A stretch of DNA of 64,000 bases from Paenibacillus paridis (GTDB lineage: Bacteria > Bacillota > Bacilli > Paenibacillales > Paenibacillaceae): the NCBI RefSeq assembly GCF_006345825.1, contig NZ_VCIX01000092.1:2046001-2110000 (forward strand). The letters are read 5' to 3'. How positions within the stretch are numbered: the first letter of the stretch is position 1; each line of letters starts with the position of its first letter. The position numbers and the translations under genes were made by a program. Under the pieces are notes generated by a model that was given only the letters and a program-made list of their open reading frames with translations, did no database searches and was not told the DNA's origin. Below are positions 17,430 to 26,870 of this stretch, piece by piece.

Positions 17430-18578
17430 CTATTTAAATTCAATGACTAAGCTTTGCATTCCTTTTGATACTCGAATTTCCGACATAGGCTGAGCAATTT
17501 CATACAGCTTGGCTCCACTAAGCATTAGCTTCCCGTTATCAGGGCTCCAAGCCATCTGTACTGGAATCATTCCTTGATAGATCAGTTTCATGTTTAATAC
17601 ATTATTCCCGTACAGCCTAGCTGCAAATACGGAATCGCCATCTTGGGAAAAAGCAATAAATTTCCGGTCATCCGATAGACGGAAAAGTCCAATATCCCTT
17701 AACAAAAGAGACACCACGGCATTTCGCTGGTCGTAGGCGTATAAATTCCCATCCTCTCCAACGAAGGCGATCTGATCCTGATGAATCCACTCTACCCATC
17801 CGTCCGCGCTAATCGGATGCTCGTATTTGCTCTTGAATTTATCTCCGCTCCAATGGCCGATTGCAAGCATCAACTGCTTGGCTTGGTATTTCACGATGAC
17901 CGCACTTTCCCCATCATTAGAAACATGAACCGAATGGAGAGCGGCAGACTCCTTTAAGTAAGGGTCATTTTGCTCGATCGAATACCGTTTTGTATTCCTA
18001 TTTTCCGTATCGTAAACGCCAATTTCCGCCTGCTTATCCGCTTCATTTTCCAATGAATAGCTGAGGAAGCGGCTATTGCTAGACCATGTCATTCGGATAA
18101 AACGCAGTTGATCGGTTGTGATCGCTCCAATCAGCTCATCATTGCCTCCTGTAAGTGAAAACAATTTGAGAGCAAAGTCACCATTCTCCACGACTGGAAA
18201 AGCTACCTTCTGGCCATCCGGTGACAAGGCAACTATATTCTCGAATAGAAAAATGCCCACTTTCTCATCCCATAAATTTAAACGGGACACATACGGAAAC
18301 TCCACGCGGTCAATCGTTGATGAAAGCTTGTAATCCTTTGACCCTAGCGTGATTAAGGAGTTTTCTTTGCTCCAACCAAGCGGATAGACTTGGTCTATTT
18401 TCCCGTCCAACACCGGATAGATGGTCTTGACTTCAAATAGGGACAGCTCGTCGCTAGTGGCCTGCTGATCCTCTTTATCTTCAATAATAATCGTCTCGAT
18501 TTTCTTCTCTCCCTGGCAGCCTGCCAGAGAGCAGCAAATAACGATGAAGAATGCGAGATAGAAGACTCTGTTTCTCAT
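17430..18578 (-). CDS. Lipoprotein with WD40/TolB-like beta-propeller repeats
   Basis: A 382-residue predicted lipoprotein: hydrophobic leader, then lipobox LAGCQ. The body shows repeated segments typical of PD40/TolB-like propellers, for example ALSPDGQKVAFPV, MTWSSNSRFLSYSLE, HVSNDGESAVIV, LSDDRKFIAFSQDG and MAWSPDNGKLMLSG. The start is probably the ATG at 18578, seven bases behind AGAGGG; the ATG at 18584 overlaps the kinase stop and sits too close to that site. It is the third gene of a regulator-kinase-lipoprotein operon, so it may bind a ligand or modulate the kinase at the cell surface. I do not know a specific function. Confidence 0.82.
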   Translation of the reverse strand: MRNRVFYLAFFIVICCSLAGCQGEKKIETIIIEDKEDQQATSDELSLFEVKTIYPVLDGKIDQVYPLGWSKENSLITLGSKDYKLSSTIDRVEFPYVSRLNLWDEKVGIFLFENIVALSPDGQKVAFPVVENGDFALKLFSLTGGNDELIGAITTDQLRFIRMTWSSNSRFLSYSLENEADKQAEIGVYDTENRNTKRYSIEQNDPYLKESAALHSVHVSNDGESAVIVKYQAKQLMLAIGHWSGDKFKSKYEHPISADGWVEWIHQDQIAFVGEDGNLYAYDQRNAVVSLLLRDIGLFRLSDDRKFIAFSQDGDSVFAARLYGNNVLNMKLIYQGMIPVQMAWSPDNGKLMLSGAKLYEIAQPMSEIRVSKGMQSLVIEFK

Positions 18579-18580
18579 GC

Positions 18581-20032
18581 TCATTCCCTCTCAGCTTTCA
18601 AGTACGAAAGCTCAATTTGCACGCTAGTCTGCCCATTATTGCTTAGGACTCCAATACGACCTTGATGCTCGTCCACAATAGACTTACTAATACTTAGGCC
18701 AAGTCCTATGCTCTCTGCTTCATTAGCGACGTTCTCTGCCCGATAGTATGGCTCGAATATCTTTTCCAGGTTTTCTGCACTGATCGTTTCTCCCTCATTG
18801 GTAACCATAATTCGGACCATTTGGGCATCCAGATGAGCCGCAACCCATATTTCCGAACAGGCAGACGAATACTTAATCGCATTATCAAGCAAATTAATAA
18901 AGAGCTGGCGCAGCCGGTCTGATTGGCCATGCACGAACAAATCATTATCCGCTTCGCTACGAATCGTTTTTTTGTACCGCTGCGCTTTGATCGCCATCGT
19001 CTCGGACACATCCCGCAAGATACGAGCTGCGTCTACTTTTTCAAATGTATGGTCCCCTTCAGAGGCTTTGGACATTTCCAGAAGCTTCAAAACCATGTCA
19101 TGCAGCCGCTTGCTCTCATCCATAATATGGCCCATCCCTTTTTGGAAAATAACCGGATCTTTCGCACCGTTCATCAGTATAATTTCGGAATAGCCCATGA
19201 TTGTCGTGAGTGGCGTTTTCAGCTCATGGGTCACATTGTCAAAAAAACGCTTCCGATGATCATTCAGCTCTTCGAGCCGGTCCCTGTCCTTCTCAATGGT
19301 CATAAATTGCTCTCGAAGCTTCTCAATCATGCTGCTGAAGTTAGCTGCAAGGCTGCCGATCTCATCCTTGCGCTTGAAAGCGATGCGAACGTACAAATTA
19401 CCGTTCTTCACCTCGTTTGAAGCTTGCATCAGCTTAACTAGCGGAACCGTTACATGACGCGAGAGGATATAGGAAAACAGAAATGCTGCAGTAAACACCG
19501 CTAACGCAATAGAAAAAATTGTACGCTGCATGGCTCTGCTTTGCTCGTAAAGGGGCGTAAAATCTTTCGCAAAGCGTATAATGCCTACTTTGGTGCCATT
19601 AACCACAACCGGATAAGCATAGAGAACCGAAACTTCCCCGTTAAACATGGCAATCGTATAGGCAGTCTTTCCCCGCATGGCCTGTGTCAGATCATCTCCG
19701 TCTGCTTTGAAAGTGCTCTGGTCTGAAGCATAAAGCAGCTCTCCTGCTAGCGAATACATTCCGACACCGCCGGAAGCCGTATGCTGCAAATCTGTTCCCA
19801 TGTCCTCTGCAATTTGCTCATAATAAATCTCATCACTTGTAAAGTGGTGGGTCAGAAAGGATTGCCGAATATAGCTGTTGCTGTTCTTTTTCAAATCGAT
19901 CAAACTATCGGAAATCGTGTTCCGGTTGCCGGATTCGATATTCCTTGTCACCCACTGATTTAGAATTAAGAAAAAAACGGTGAAAATAACAAAAAAACCG
20001 AGGATGAACTTGGCCCTAATCGTGCGGATCAT
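18581..20032 (-). CDS. Membrane sensor histidine kinase (PhoR/ResE-like architecture)
   Basis: About 483 residues. Order: first membrane segment (about 8-27), an extracytoplasmic sensing region to about 165, second membrane segment, a HAMP linker (HVTVPLVKLMQASNEVKNG), the HisKA box with the phosphorylated His in NVTHELKTPLTTIMGYSE, and a HATPase domain with LLDNAIKYS (N box) and GLGLSISKSI (G2 box). The ATG at 20032 overlaps the regulator gene by 17 bases, which suggests translational coupling, but no strong ribosome site is visible and the ATG at 20047 is an alternative. It signals to the OmpR-type regulator encoded just upstream. Confidence 0.92.
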   Translation of the reverse strand: MIRTIRAKFILGFFVIFTVFFLILNQWVTRNIESGNRNTISDSLIDLKKNSNSYIRQSFLTHHFTSDEIYYEQIAEDMGTDLQHTASGGVGMYSLAGELLYASDQSTFKADGDDLTQAMRGKTAYTIAMFNGEVSVLYAYPVVVNGTKVGIIRFAKDFTPLYEQSRAMQRTIFSIALAVFTAAFLFSYILSRHVTVPLVKLMQASNEVKNGNLYVRIAFKRKDEIGSLAANFSSMIEKLREQFMTIEKDRDRLEELNDHRKRFFDNVTHELKTPLTTIMGYSEIILMNGAKDPVIFQKGMGHIMDESKRLHDMVLKLLEMSKASEGDHTFEKVDAARILRDVSETMAIKAQRYKKTIRSEADNDLFVHGQSDRLRQLFINLLDNAIKYSSACSEIWVAAHLDAQMVRIMVTNEGETISAENLEKIFEPYYRAENVANEAESIGLGLSISKSIVDEHQGRIGVLSNNGQTSVQIELSYLKAERE

Positions 20033-20741
20033 AGGCTGTATCCACATGTTTGTTAAATTTGTAGCCAATACTGAACACGGTCGTAATCAAGTCCGCTGCA
20101 TCCAGTTTTTTGCGCAACCGTTGGATATGGGTATCCACTGTTCTCGTGTCTCCCGTGTAATCGTATCCCCAAACGTAATCCAGCAGCTCCGTTCGAGTGA
20201 AAATTTTCCCCCTATTTGTATAGAGCTTCAGAAGGAGATCATATTCCTTAGGCGTCAACTCAATTTCCTTTCCGCTTTTCTTGACGACTCTTTCACTAAT
20301 AGCGATCTCGATCTCCTTGAAACGAATGACTTGCTCTTCTTGATCGGTATTTCCATCGTCTTGCCGATTGGCTTGCGCAACCCGTCGGAGGATGGTTCGA
20401 ATCCGTGCAATGACTTCCCTTAAATCAAAGGGCTTCGTAATGTAGTCATCCGCGCCAAATTCGAGCCCCAAAATTTTATCAGTAATATCCGATTTTGCCG
20501 TAATCATCAGAATTGGGATATTATACGAAGCGGTTACTTGCTTGCAAATATCCAACCCGCTTTGATCCGGCAGCATCCAATCGAGCAGCAGCAAGTCCGG
20601 TTTGAAGGATGCAATCGCCTTCAGACCGTTTGCACCTGTATTGGCTTTTTCCGTTTCATATCCTTCCAAATGGAGACCGTATTCCAGTATATCTGCAATG
20701 GCAGCTTCATCTTCAATAATTAAAATTTTAGTTTTTTCCAT
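20016..20741 (-). CDS. OmpR/PhoP-family response regulator
   Basis: A 241-residue regulator. The receiver domain shows ILIIEDEAAIADIL, the phosphoacceptor aspartate in LLLLDWMLPDQSGLD, MITAKSD and ITKPFDLREV. The C-terminal winged helix has LTPKEYDLLLKLYTNRGK and DTRTVDTHIQRLRKKLD. The second ATG (20741) is favoured because AAAGGA is six bases away; the first ATG at 20747 is too close. It heads the regulator-kinase-lipoprotein operon, and PhoP-like repeats upstream suggest autoregulation. Confidence 0.94.
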   Translation of the reverse strand: MEKTKILIIEDEAAIADILEYGLHLEGYETEKANTGANGLKAIASFKPDLLLLDWMLPDQSGLDICKQVTASYNIPILMITAKSDITDKILGLEFGADDYITKPFDLREVIARIRTILRRVAQANRQDDGNTDQEEQVIRFKEIEIAISERVVKKSGKEIELTPKEYDLLLKLYTNRGKIFTRTELLDYVWGYDYTGDTRTVDTHIQRLRKKLDAADLITTVFSIGYKFNKHVDTAYDPHD

Positions 20742-20770
20742 ATCCATTCCTTTTGCGTCTGATTTTCAAC

Positions 20771-20824
20771 ATTATAACCCTTGTATGTATCGGTAACGTG
20801 ATCAACTTGTCACAAACTTGTAAA
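20771..20824 (-). promoter_or_regulatory. Putative activated promoter with PhoP/OmpR-type direct repeats
   Basis: On the minus strand three hexamers TTTACA, GTGACA and ATCACG are spaced by exactly five bases (20824-20797), as in PhoP-type boxes (consensus TTHACA with about five-base gaps). A perfect TATAAT (20776-20771) follows 20 bases downstream without a good -35 box, as expected for an activated promoter. It lies just ahead of the response regulator gene. Confidence 0.5.
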
Positions 20825-21065
20825 CAACGCAAAACCATACCTAATTCCTACATTCCCTGAATCGAGAAGCATAAATTTATATTCTTCTGATCTATCCAAA
20901 ATAATATCATTTTTATCGTTATTCTCAAAATGCTTAACATACCTATTCGCGTTCATTGCAAGCCTACGCCCTATACTTGCCATCGCCTACTAAACCGAAT
21001 AGCATCCCTAATTTATGGAAACCATAACTTTACTTCTTGCCACCATTTTCAGAAAGGAGAACTGC
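20825..21065 (+). other. Intergenic region ahead of the second germination operon
   Basis: AT-rich sequence between the divergent two-component and germination operons. Apart from the AGAAAGGAG ribosome site at 21050-21058 I see no gene, no terminator and no convincing sigma-G promoter; the best -10-like string, CATACCTA near 20938, lacks a matching -35. Confidence 0.4.
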
Positions 21066-22544
21066 ATGAAAACCTATTTATCTATATCGTCAAGTTTGGA
21101 ACAAAATTTAAAAACAATCGAAGCTTATTTTGACAATTGCAAAGACCTGAAAATAACCTCTTGGCGCTTCGGAGCGGACCTGGAAAACACTGCGTTCACG
21201 GTCTATTTCGATACACTGATTAAGCAGGATCAGACAAACGACGTAAAAAAAGCTCTGCACATTCTCGTTTCTGAAGACATTGGCCCCGCATTGACGATTA
21301 CCATTGAAGATATTATTCATTTTTTTGAAAAACAAGATACAGCTTCCCCGTCTACGGAGCGAGTGGAAACGATGGACCAAGCGGTTCAATCCATTCTGGA
21401 CGGAGAAGTAGTCATTTTCTTCAACCGATGGGATAAGGCACTGAGCTATGCTGCTCTTGATGTAGAACAGCGGCAAGCCACTGAGCCTATAACAGAACCC
21501 AGTGTGCAAGGTCCTCACGTCAGCTTTATCGAAAATCTCGATCGCAATATCGGTGTCCTACGCAGTCTGCTGAAAACTCCCAAGCTTAAGTTCGAGTTTT
21601 ATTGCGCTGGAGAGCTTAGCCAAAGAAAAATAATGTTCGGTTATCTCGATGGGACCGTTAATCCTGAAACCTTAAATGAATTTAAGCAGCGGATTGCAAA
21701 AATAAACAAGGAAGAAATATTGGATACCTCCTATCTCGAGGAATGGATCGGTGATTCTATGTATTCTCCATTCCCTCAGGTCCGATATACGGAACGTCCG
21801 GATAATGCTATTTCTGCTTTGCTTGACGGCAAAATCATTACTATGGTTAATGGCAGCCCATCTATTCTAATTTGCCCTGGTAGCTTCTTGGAATTTTTTA
21901 TAACGAGTGAGGATTATTATTATCGTCCCATATTTTCTTCCTTGATCCGATGGATTAGGGTGGCTGCCTTTATCATTGCCCTGATGCTTCCAAGCACCTA
22001 TATCGCCCTATCTACCTTTCATTCCGAGCTGATTCCGACTGTATTGCTGCTAGCGATCTTGAACACCCGTGAAGGCATTCCGTTTCCGGTCATGGTCGAA
22101 GCGCTCATTATGGAATTTTTCTTTGAGCTGCTGAGAGAAGCTGGTATTCGTCTGCCAAGGCCCATCGGTTCTGCAGTAAGTATCGTCGGAGCGCTTGTCA
22201 TTGGAGAGGCAGCCATTCAATCCCAAATTGCGTCTCCCGTGATGGTCATCGTCGTCGCGTTAACAGGCATCGCGTCTTTTGCGCTGCCGCAATACAATAT
22301 GGCCATAGCCATTCGAATTTTGCGTTTTCCGTTGATGTTTCTTGCTGCAACCTTCGGTGGTCTTGGCATCATGTTCGGTTTCATTCTGATCTACCTTCAC
22401 CTAGCAACCCTGCGTTCTTTAGGTCAGCCCTATTTGGCAGCGCTCACCCCTCTGGATTGGAATAAGCTGCGGGATGCGTTAATCGTATTTCCGCGAAAAG
22501 TGTTGCTGCATTCACCAAGAAGCAAGCATATGCGCAAAAAATAA
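21066..22544 (+). CDS. GerA-family spore germination receptor A subunit (second operon)
   Basis: A 492-residue paralogue of the A subunit at 2107. It has the soluble N-terminal half, then the hallmark SEDYYYRPIFSSLIRWIR, the membrane region with YIALSTFH, MVEALIMEFFFELLREAG and LPQYNMAIAIRILRF. The ATG at 21066 is supported by AGAAAGGAG; the open frame reaches back to an ATG at 21015 without a ribosome site. Divergence from the first operon is large, so the two receptors probably recognise different germinants, which cannot be read from sequence. Confidence 0.95.
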   Translation: MKTYLSISSSLEQNLKTIEAYFDNCKDLKITSWRFGADLENTAFTVYFDTLIKQDQTNDVKKALHILVSEDIGPALTITIEDIIHFFEKQDTASPSTERVETMDQAVQSILDGEVVIFFNRWDKALSYAALDVEQRQATEPITEPSVQGPHVSFIENLDRNIGVLRSLLKTPKLKFEFYCAGELSQRKIMFGYLDGTVNPETLNEFKQRIAKINKEEILDTSYLEEWIGDSMYSPFPQVRYTERPDNAISALLDGKIITMVNGSPSILICPGSFLEFFITSEDYYYRPIFSSLIRWIRVAAFIIALMLPSTYIALSTFHSELIPTVLLLAILNTREGIPFPVMVEALIMEFFFELLREAGIRLPRPIGSAVSIVGALVIGEAAIQSQIASPVMVIVVALTGIASFALPQYNMAIAIRILRFPLMFLAATFGGLGIMFGFILIYLHLATLRSLGQPYLAALTPLDWNKLRDALIVFPRKVLLHSPRSKHMRKK

Positions 22545-22563
22545 CGTGAGGGAGAGAACGCAT

Positions 22564-23733
22564 TTGAAGGCTCTTGCAGCTACGATCATTTCTACGCTTA
22601 TTCTGAGTCTGATGTGCGGTTGCTGGGATAATAATGAATTGGATGAATATGGCTTCGTACAAGCGTTAGCGATTGATCGGACAAAGGACAATCAAATCCA
22701 ACTAACCACCCATTTCTATAACCCCTCTAGTAAAATGGAAATTGGCGACGGCGGAAAAGCATCGCAAAAAGGCATCAATATCCAAACCAGCGGTGAAACC
22801 ATATTTGATGCGGTGCGGGACATACCGATTAAGTTCGGGCGCAAAGCCAAATGGGATCATATGCGCGTCATTCTGCTCGGTGAACGATTAATCAAAACTC
22901 AAAACATTATGGAGGTGCTCGATTACTTTTCAAGGGATCAAGAGCCTCGGGGTACCGTCTTGCCGCTTGTCGCCAAAGGAAATGCTGGTGACTTTCTGAA
23001 GATTCAGCCCTTTATTGAACAAACCATTGGGCAGCAGTTCAAAAAAATGGAAACGAGCGGAGCTAAATATACGGCCAAAACCTCCAATATTCCCTTTTAT
23101 GAGCTGGCCATTCAATTAAAGAGCCCTTCGAAAACATCGGCAATTCCTGTTATCCATAAAATCAATGATCAGCGCGATGCGGAGGTATCCGGCGTTGCTT
23201 TCATTAAAGATGGCAATCTAGTGGACATCATCGGAGAGATGGATACAGAGGCTTATATGATGCTAACGAATAAATACACGAACGGTATTTTGGATTTTCC
23301 TTGTATAGGAAACACTAAAGGTTATCTACAAAAGAAAGAGACGCTTGAGGTTCTATCATTCTATAGCAAAGTGACGCCCAAAGTTGAGGGGAATGACGTA
23401 ACCGTAGACGTTAAATTGGAGATCAAAGGCACGGTTGGCGAGCTTAGATGTTCCCTTCTCACTACAAAAAAAGATATCGAGCGCTTCGAAAATGCAATTA
23501 ATGAACGCGTTAAACGGCAAATTCAACATGCAGTTGCGACGTTTAAACAGCAAAAACTCGACGCAATCGGAATCGGTAATCAAATCTACCGAAGAAACCC
23601 AAAGCTCTGGAAACGGCTCGAACCCGCATGGGAAACCCATCTTGCGCAAAGCCAGTTCCATATCACGGTAGATACAGAAGTATTAAGCACTGGCATGAAC
23701 GTAGGCACCCCATTTGGCAAAAAGGAGAAATAG
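22564..23733 (+). CDS. Ger(x)C-family germinant receptor lipoprotein (C subunit, second operon)
   Basis: About 389 residues. The TTG at 22564 is taken as the start because it directly follows GAGGGAGAG with good spacing and gives a clean signal peptide MKALAATIISTLI ending in the lipobox LMCGC. A GTG at 22546 is the alternative but overlaps the ribosome site. The mature N terminus WDNNELDEYGFVQALAIDR and the C-terminal DAIGIGNQIYRRNPKLWKR block match the family. It sits 19 bases behind the A gene. Confidence 0.93.
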   Translation: MKALAATIISTLILSLMCGCWDNNELDEYGFVQALAIDRTKDNQIQLTTHFYNPSSKMEIGDGGKASQKGINIQTSGETIFDAVRDIPIKFGRKAKWDHMRVILLGERLIKTQNIMEVLDYFSRDQEPRGTVLPLVAKGNAGDFLKIQPFIEQTIGQQFKKMETSGAKYTAKTSNIPFYELAIQLKSPSKTSAIPVIHKINDQRDAEVSGVAFIKDGNLVDIIGEMDTEAYMMLTNKYTNGILDFPCIGNTKGYLQKKETLEVLSFYSKVTPKVEGNDVTVDVKLEIKGTVGELRCSLLTTKKDIERFENAINERVKRQIQHAVATFKQQKLDAIGIGNQIYRRNPKLWKRLEPAWETHLAQSQFHITVDTEVLSTGMNVGTPFGKKEK

Positions 23734-23735
23734 CG

Positions 23736-23984
23736 GTGTTCGGAAGATTAATCTGCGTATTGGTTTTAGCTGCTGCAATGCTGGCTTGTGATATCCCGAA
23801 ATTTAAAATTGCCGCTCCGCGTGACCGAGTCGTATATGGTGCGCTGTTTGGGATTCTGACATATCTCAGCTTTCTGTTCGTTGCCAGCATACACGGACCT
23901 AATGTGGATTCCGTCTTTAATCTGTTGGCAGCGCCAGCCAAACAGATCATACAGTGGATTGATCCAGCAAAATCGTCATCCTAA
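23736..23984 (+). CDS. Small two-helix membrane protein of the germination operon (D-type subunit)
   Basis: An 82-residue protein starting at the GTG at 23736, with AAAGGAG nine bases upstream. Hydrophobic segments lie at about residues 3-17 and 34-52, with CDIPKF after the first and GPNVDSVF after the second. The pattern helix, acidic residue plus (V/I)P, basic loop, helix, PN, then (S/A)P parallels the 77-residue protein at 4839 although overall identity is low. Its position between the C and B genes is identical. A role as a modulator of the germinant receptor is inferred from known D proteins. Confidence 0.7.
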   Translation: MFGRLICVLVLAAAMLACDIPKFKIAAPRDRVVYGALFGILTYLSFLFVASIHGPNVDSVFNLLAAPAKQIIQWIDPAKSSS

Positions 23985-24004
23985 GCGCCAATCAGGAGGA
24001 GATC

Positions 24005-25114
24005 ATGAGAAAGCAAGAACGTATTAGCTCAGTCCAAATGTCCATGCTTTTTCTCATTTTCATGACGGGCTCCTCCATCGTGATTATCCCTGCTCCACTA
24101 ACGGGCATGGCAGGAAACGGGGCATGGATTTCGCTTCTGATTGCATACACCTTAGGCATGCTTCTAATGACTGCCTTACTTTATTTGTACAAGCAATTTC
24201 CTGATCAATCGCTAGTTGAATACAGCCGCATTACTCTAGGTAATGGATTAACGATGATTCTTCTGCTTCCCTTTACTTGCGTGATGTTCTGGAATGTAGC
24301 AGGCATTGTGATCGAAATAGGCACTTTTTTCAAAAGCACCATGTTAAAAGAAACGCCAACGTATGCCGTGAGTACTCTTTTTTTTATAACGATCGCATTG
24401 AGCGCACTCGCTGGCATTGAAGTGATGGCCAGGATGGCGGCCGTTTTGTTAGCCTTGATGTTTGGCTGCATCATTTTGGTCTTGGCGCTGGTTGGCCCCT
24501 TGTATCATCCCGAATATCTGCTTCCAGTGCTGCCTGATGGGATTGGGCCAGTTCTTCATGCGGCTTATATCGCTTATGGATTCCCATATTCCGAGCTTGT
24601 GATCTTTGCTGTTGTTTTGCCGCTTATTAAAGCGAAGGACAAATCTAAAGTTGGCAAGCATATGTACTTGGCACTGATAGTCAATACTTTAACCACACTA
24701 GCTTCCGTTATTTGCAGTATTATGGTTCTAGGTCCGCTTTCAGGCGACCTTAAATATTCTTTATATCAGCTTGCCCGCCTGATCTTTGTACAGGAGATCA
24801 TCGAGAGGATCGAATCCGTCATCGGTTTCTCGCTCATCGTAGGCTTTTACTTTAAAGCCTCCCTCCTCCTGCTCATTCTGATCAAGTTTTTGGCACAGCT
24901 GCTTAGATTGAATAGTGAACGTCTGCTCGTCTTTCCTGTTGCTTTTATATGCCTCATGCTGTCGCTAACTACCTACACAAACGAAGCGGATCTGGAGGAA
25001 GTAGTCAATATCACATGGCCCTTGCTTAATAATATCGCTTATGTTCTGCCTGTGTTGCTGCTTGCACTCGTTGCTTTTATTCGAAAACATAGAAAAGGCG
25101 ACAAGATAGACTGA
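24005..25114 (+). CDS. GerAB-type spore germination protein B subunit (second operon)
   Basis: A 369-residue integral membrane protein with about ten hydrophobic segments, the B subunit of the second receptor. It opens ISSVQMSMLFLIFMTGSSIV like other endospore germination permeases and has the AAYIAYGFPYSELVIFAVVLP region that corresponds to the ligand-binding helices. AGGAGGAG lies just ahead of the ATG. It ends the A-C-D-B operon. Confidence 0.93.
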   Translation: MRKQERISSVQMSMLFLIFMTGSSIVIIPAPLTGMAGNGAWISLLIAYTLGMLLMTALLYLYKQFPDQSLVEYSRITLGNGLTMILLLPFTCVMFWNVAGIVIEIGTFFKSTMLKETPTYAVSTLFFITIALSALAGIEVMARMAAVLLALMFGCIILVLALVGPLYHPEYLLPVLPDGIGPVLHAAYIAYGFPYSELVIFAVVLPLIKAKDKSKVGKHMYLALIVNTLTTLASVICSIMVLGPLSGDLKYSLYQLARLIFVQEIIERIESVIGFSLIVGFYFKASLLLLILIKFLAQLLRLNSERLLVFPVAFICLMLSLTTYTNEADLEEVVNITWPLLNNIAYVLPVLLLALVAFIRKHRKGDKID

Positions 25115-25183
25115 ACACCATTAGGCTCCAATACTTTGTCCTGTTATGCATCGGGATTGTTTTTCTGGAATTTTTCCTGATTA

Positions 25184-25204
25184 GATATGCGATATCGCTT
25201 TTTT
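25184..25204 (+). terminator. Weak terminator candidate after the second germination operon
   Basis: GATAT-GCG-ATATC (25184-25196) is followed by GCTTTTTT. The stem is short and AT-rich, so this is a tentative call for the operon end. Confidence 0.35.
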
Positions 25205-25331
25205 AAATTCGGGATGTTATATTGGAAATAATAACTAGGGAAGGGTGATGTGCCATGTTATGCATCTCCATCGAATACATCCATATTGAAAAAATATTAT
25301 ACAAACCTATCAACCAAAAGGATGGTCCTTC

Positions 25332-26822
25332 TTGAAAATGAACAATAGCAGTAACGTTCCTGTCCGTTTCTTTATTAACGACAGGATCAAGCTTGAGAAA
25401 AATGCGTTAGCCGAACTTGATCAGCTGTTAACGGTTAACGAATCTGTCGAAATGTTGAAACAGCATACGCCCGGCTATTTTATGAACCAGAACGCGAAGA
25501 TCGAAGAAGTGTCGATTACACCGGATTTTCACAAAGGAAGCGGCATTCCGATCGGCACAACTATCTTTACGAAAGGTTTCGTCATCCCCCAAGCCGTAGG
25601 TAATGACATTAATTGCGGGATGCGGTTATATACCACCTCGCTAGTTGAAGATGACATTCGGTCGAATCTCAAACAAATCGAAAGTGATATTCGCCATATT
25701 TTCTTTGAAGGCGGCCGTCACATTCCAATGACAAGAACCCATCGCGAAGCGATTTTGAAAGAAGGCTTAATGGGAATTTTGGAATCTCAAAAATCATTAA
25801 ACCGCGATGGACTATGGCAATTTTACGATCCGAAGCAGCAAGAAGAAGACTTATTGAAGGTAAACCGATTAGGTTCTTTCATTACTGACCAAGTTGACGG
25901 ACTAGATAGCTATTTAGGCAGCAATGACGTGACGTATGATAGCCAGATTGGATCCATTGGCGGCGGGAATCATTTTGTTGAAATTCAAAAAGTAGTGAAT
26001 ATCCGCAATCATGCTTTAGCTAATGAATGGCAGATCAAGGCCGGGCAAATTGTCGTAATGATTCATACAGGTTCCGTTTCCATCGGTCATCATGCCGGTC
26101 TGAACATAAAAGAACTGTTAAAAGGCATCTATCCTAAATCATTGAAGCATCCTAGTAATGGCATCTATGTGCTTCCGCATTCTGAACAGCATGCTCCGCA
26201 ATGGAAGCGTTACTGGAATTTACTTCATAATGCAGCTAATTTCGCTTTTGCGAATCGTTTGTTTTTGGGACTCATGCTTCAAAAGTCATTAGCCAATACC
26301 CTAAAAGATTTTGATTATAAATTGTTATACGACGCTCCGCATAATTTCGTTTGGGAAGAGACGATTGACGGCAGCCCGGGTTTTATCCACCGCAAAGGCT
26401 CTTGTACCGCGAAGTCAGCAGAGCAGATGATGAATACACCATTCCAATACACCGGTGAACCCGTCTTCATACCCGGCTCCATGGGCGCGAAGAGCTATAT
26501 CCTCGCAGGACAAGGGAATCGGGAGAGTTTATTTAGTGCAAGCCATGGCGCAGGCAGGCAGTTATCTCGCGGTGATTCCGTTAAGGTAGATGATGCTTTG
26601 TTCCGTGACTTTATTTCGAAGTTCCATGTCGTTACGCCAATCGATCCCAGTCGCAACGATGTCAAATCCAGGCAGGATATTCTGAAAAAATGGGAAGAAG
26701 AATTAAAAAAAGAGGCGCCTTACGCATACAAAGATATTAATGCCATTATCGAATCGCATGAGGAACACGGTATGGCGCAAGTCGTGGCTGAAGTAGAGCC
26801 GATCTTGACGATTAAAGGGTAA
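25332..26822 (+). CDS. rtcB: RtcB-family RNA ligase
   Basis: A 496-residue GTP- and Mn-dependent RNA 3'-phosphate/5'-OH ligase family member. Visible family blocks: QAVGNDINCGMRLYTTS (metal-binding Asp and Cys), SIGGGNHFVEIQ (His), IHTGSVSIGHHAG (His), FIHRKGSCTAKS, PGSMGAKSYILAGQG, and SASHGAGRQLSR, whose His is the guanylylated nucleophile in the family. DINCGM in place of the commoner DIGCGM hints at a non-canonical subgroup. A TTG at 25332 is taken as start because AAAGGA is nine bases upstream; an ATG follows at 25338. It stands alone, so its RNA-repair substrate is unknown. Confidence 0.92.
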   Translation: MKMNNSSNVPVRFFINDRIKLEKNALAELDQLLTVNESVEMLKQHTPGYFMNQNAKIEEVSITPDFHKGSGIPIGTTIFTKGFVIPQAVGNDINCGMRLYTTSLVEDDIRSNLKQIESDIRHIFFEGGRHIPMTRTHREAILKEGLMGILESQKSLNRDGLWQFYDPKQQEEDLLKVNRLGSFITDQVDGLDSYLGSNDVTYDSQIGSIGGGNHFVEIQKVVNIRNHALANEWQIKAGQIVVMIHTGSVSIGHHAGLNIKELLKGIYPKSLKHPSNGIYVLPHSEQHAPQWKRYWNLLHNAANFAFANRLFLGLMLQKSLANTLKDFDYKLLYDAPHNFVWEETIDGSPGFIHRKGSCTAKSAEQMMNTPFQYTGEPVFIPGSMGAKSYILAGQGNRESLFSASHGAGRQLSRGDSVKVDDALFRDFISKFHVVTPIDPSRNDVKSRQDILKKWEEELKKEAPYAYKDINAIIESHEEHGMAQVVAEVEPILTIKG

Positions 26823-26870
26823 CTTTATGTCCCATATCTTTGAATAAACAAGCTTTCCTGTCATAAAATA

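Noticed and set aside
18923..19420. Open frame of 165 codons on the plus strand opposite the sensor kinase gene
   Set aside because: It has no ribosome site and lies antisense to conserved kinase coding sequence; the same applies to 11149-11520, 32434-32943, 47506-47976 and 57833-58309.
20880..21065. Sigma-G promoter for the second germination operon
   Set aside because: CATACCTA near 20938 resembles a -10 box, but no TGAATA-like -35 lies at the right distance; not called. The same holds ahead of the first operon near 2000-2100.
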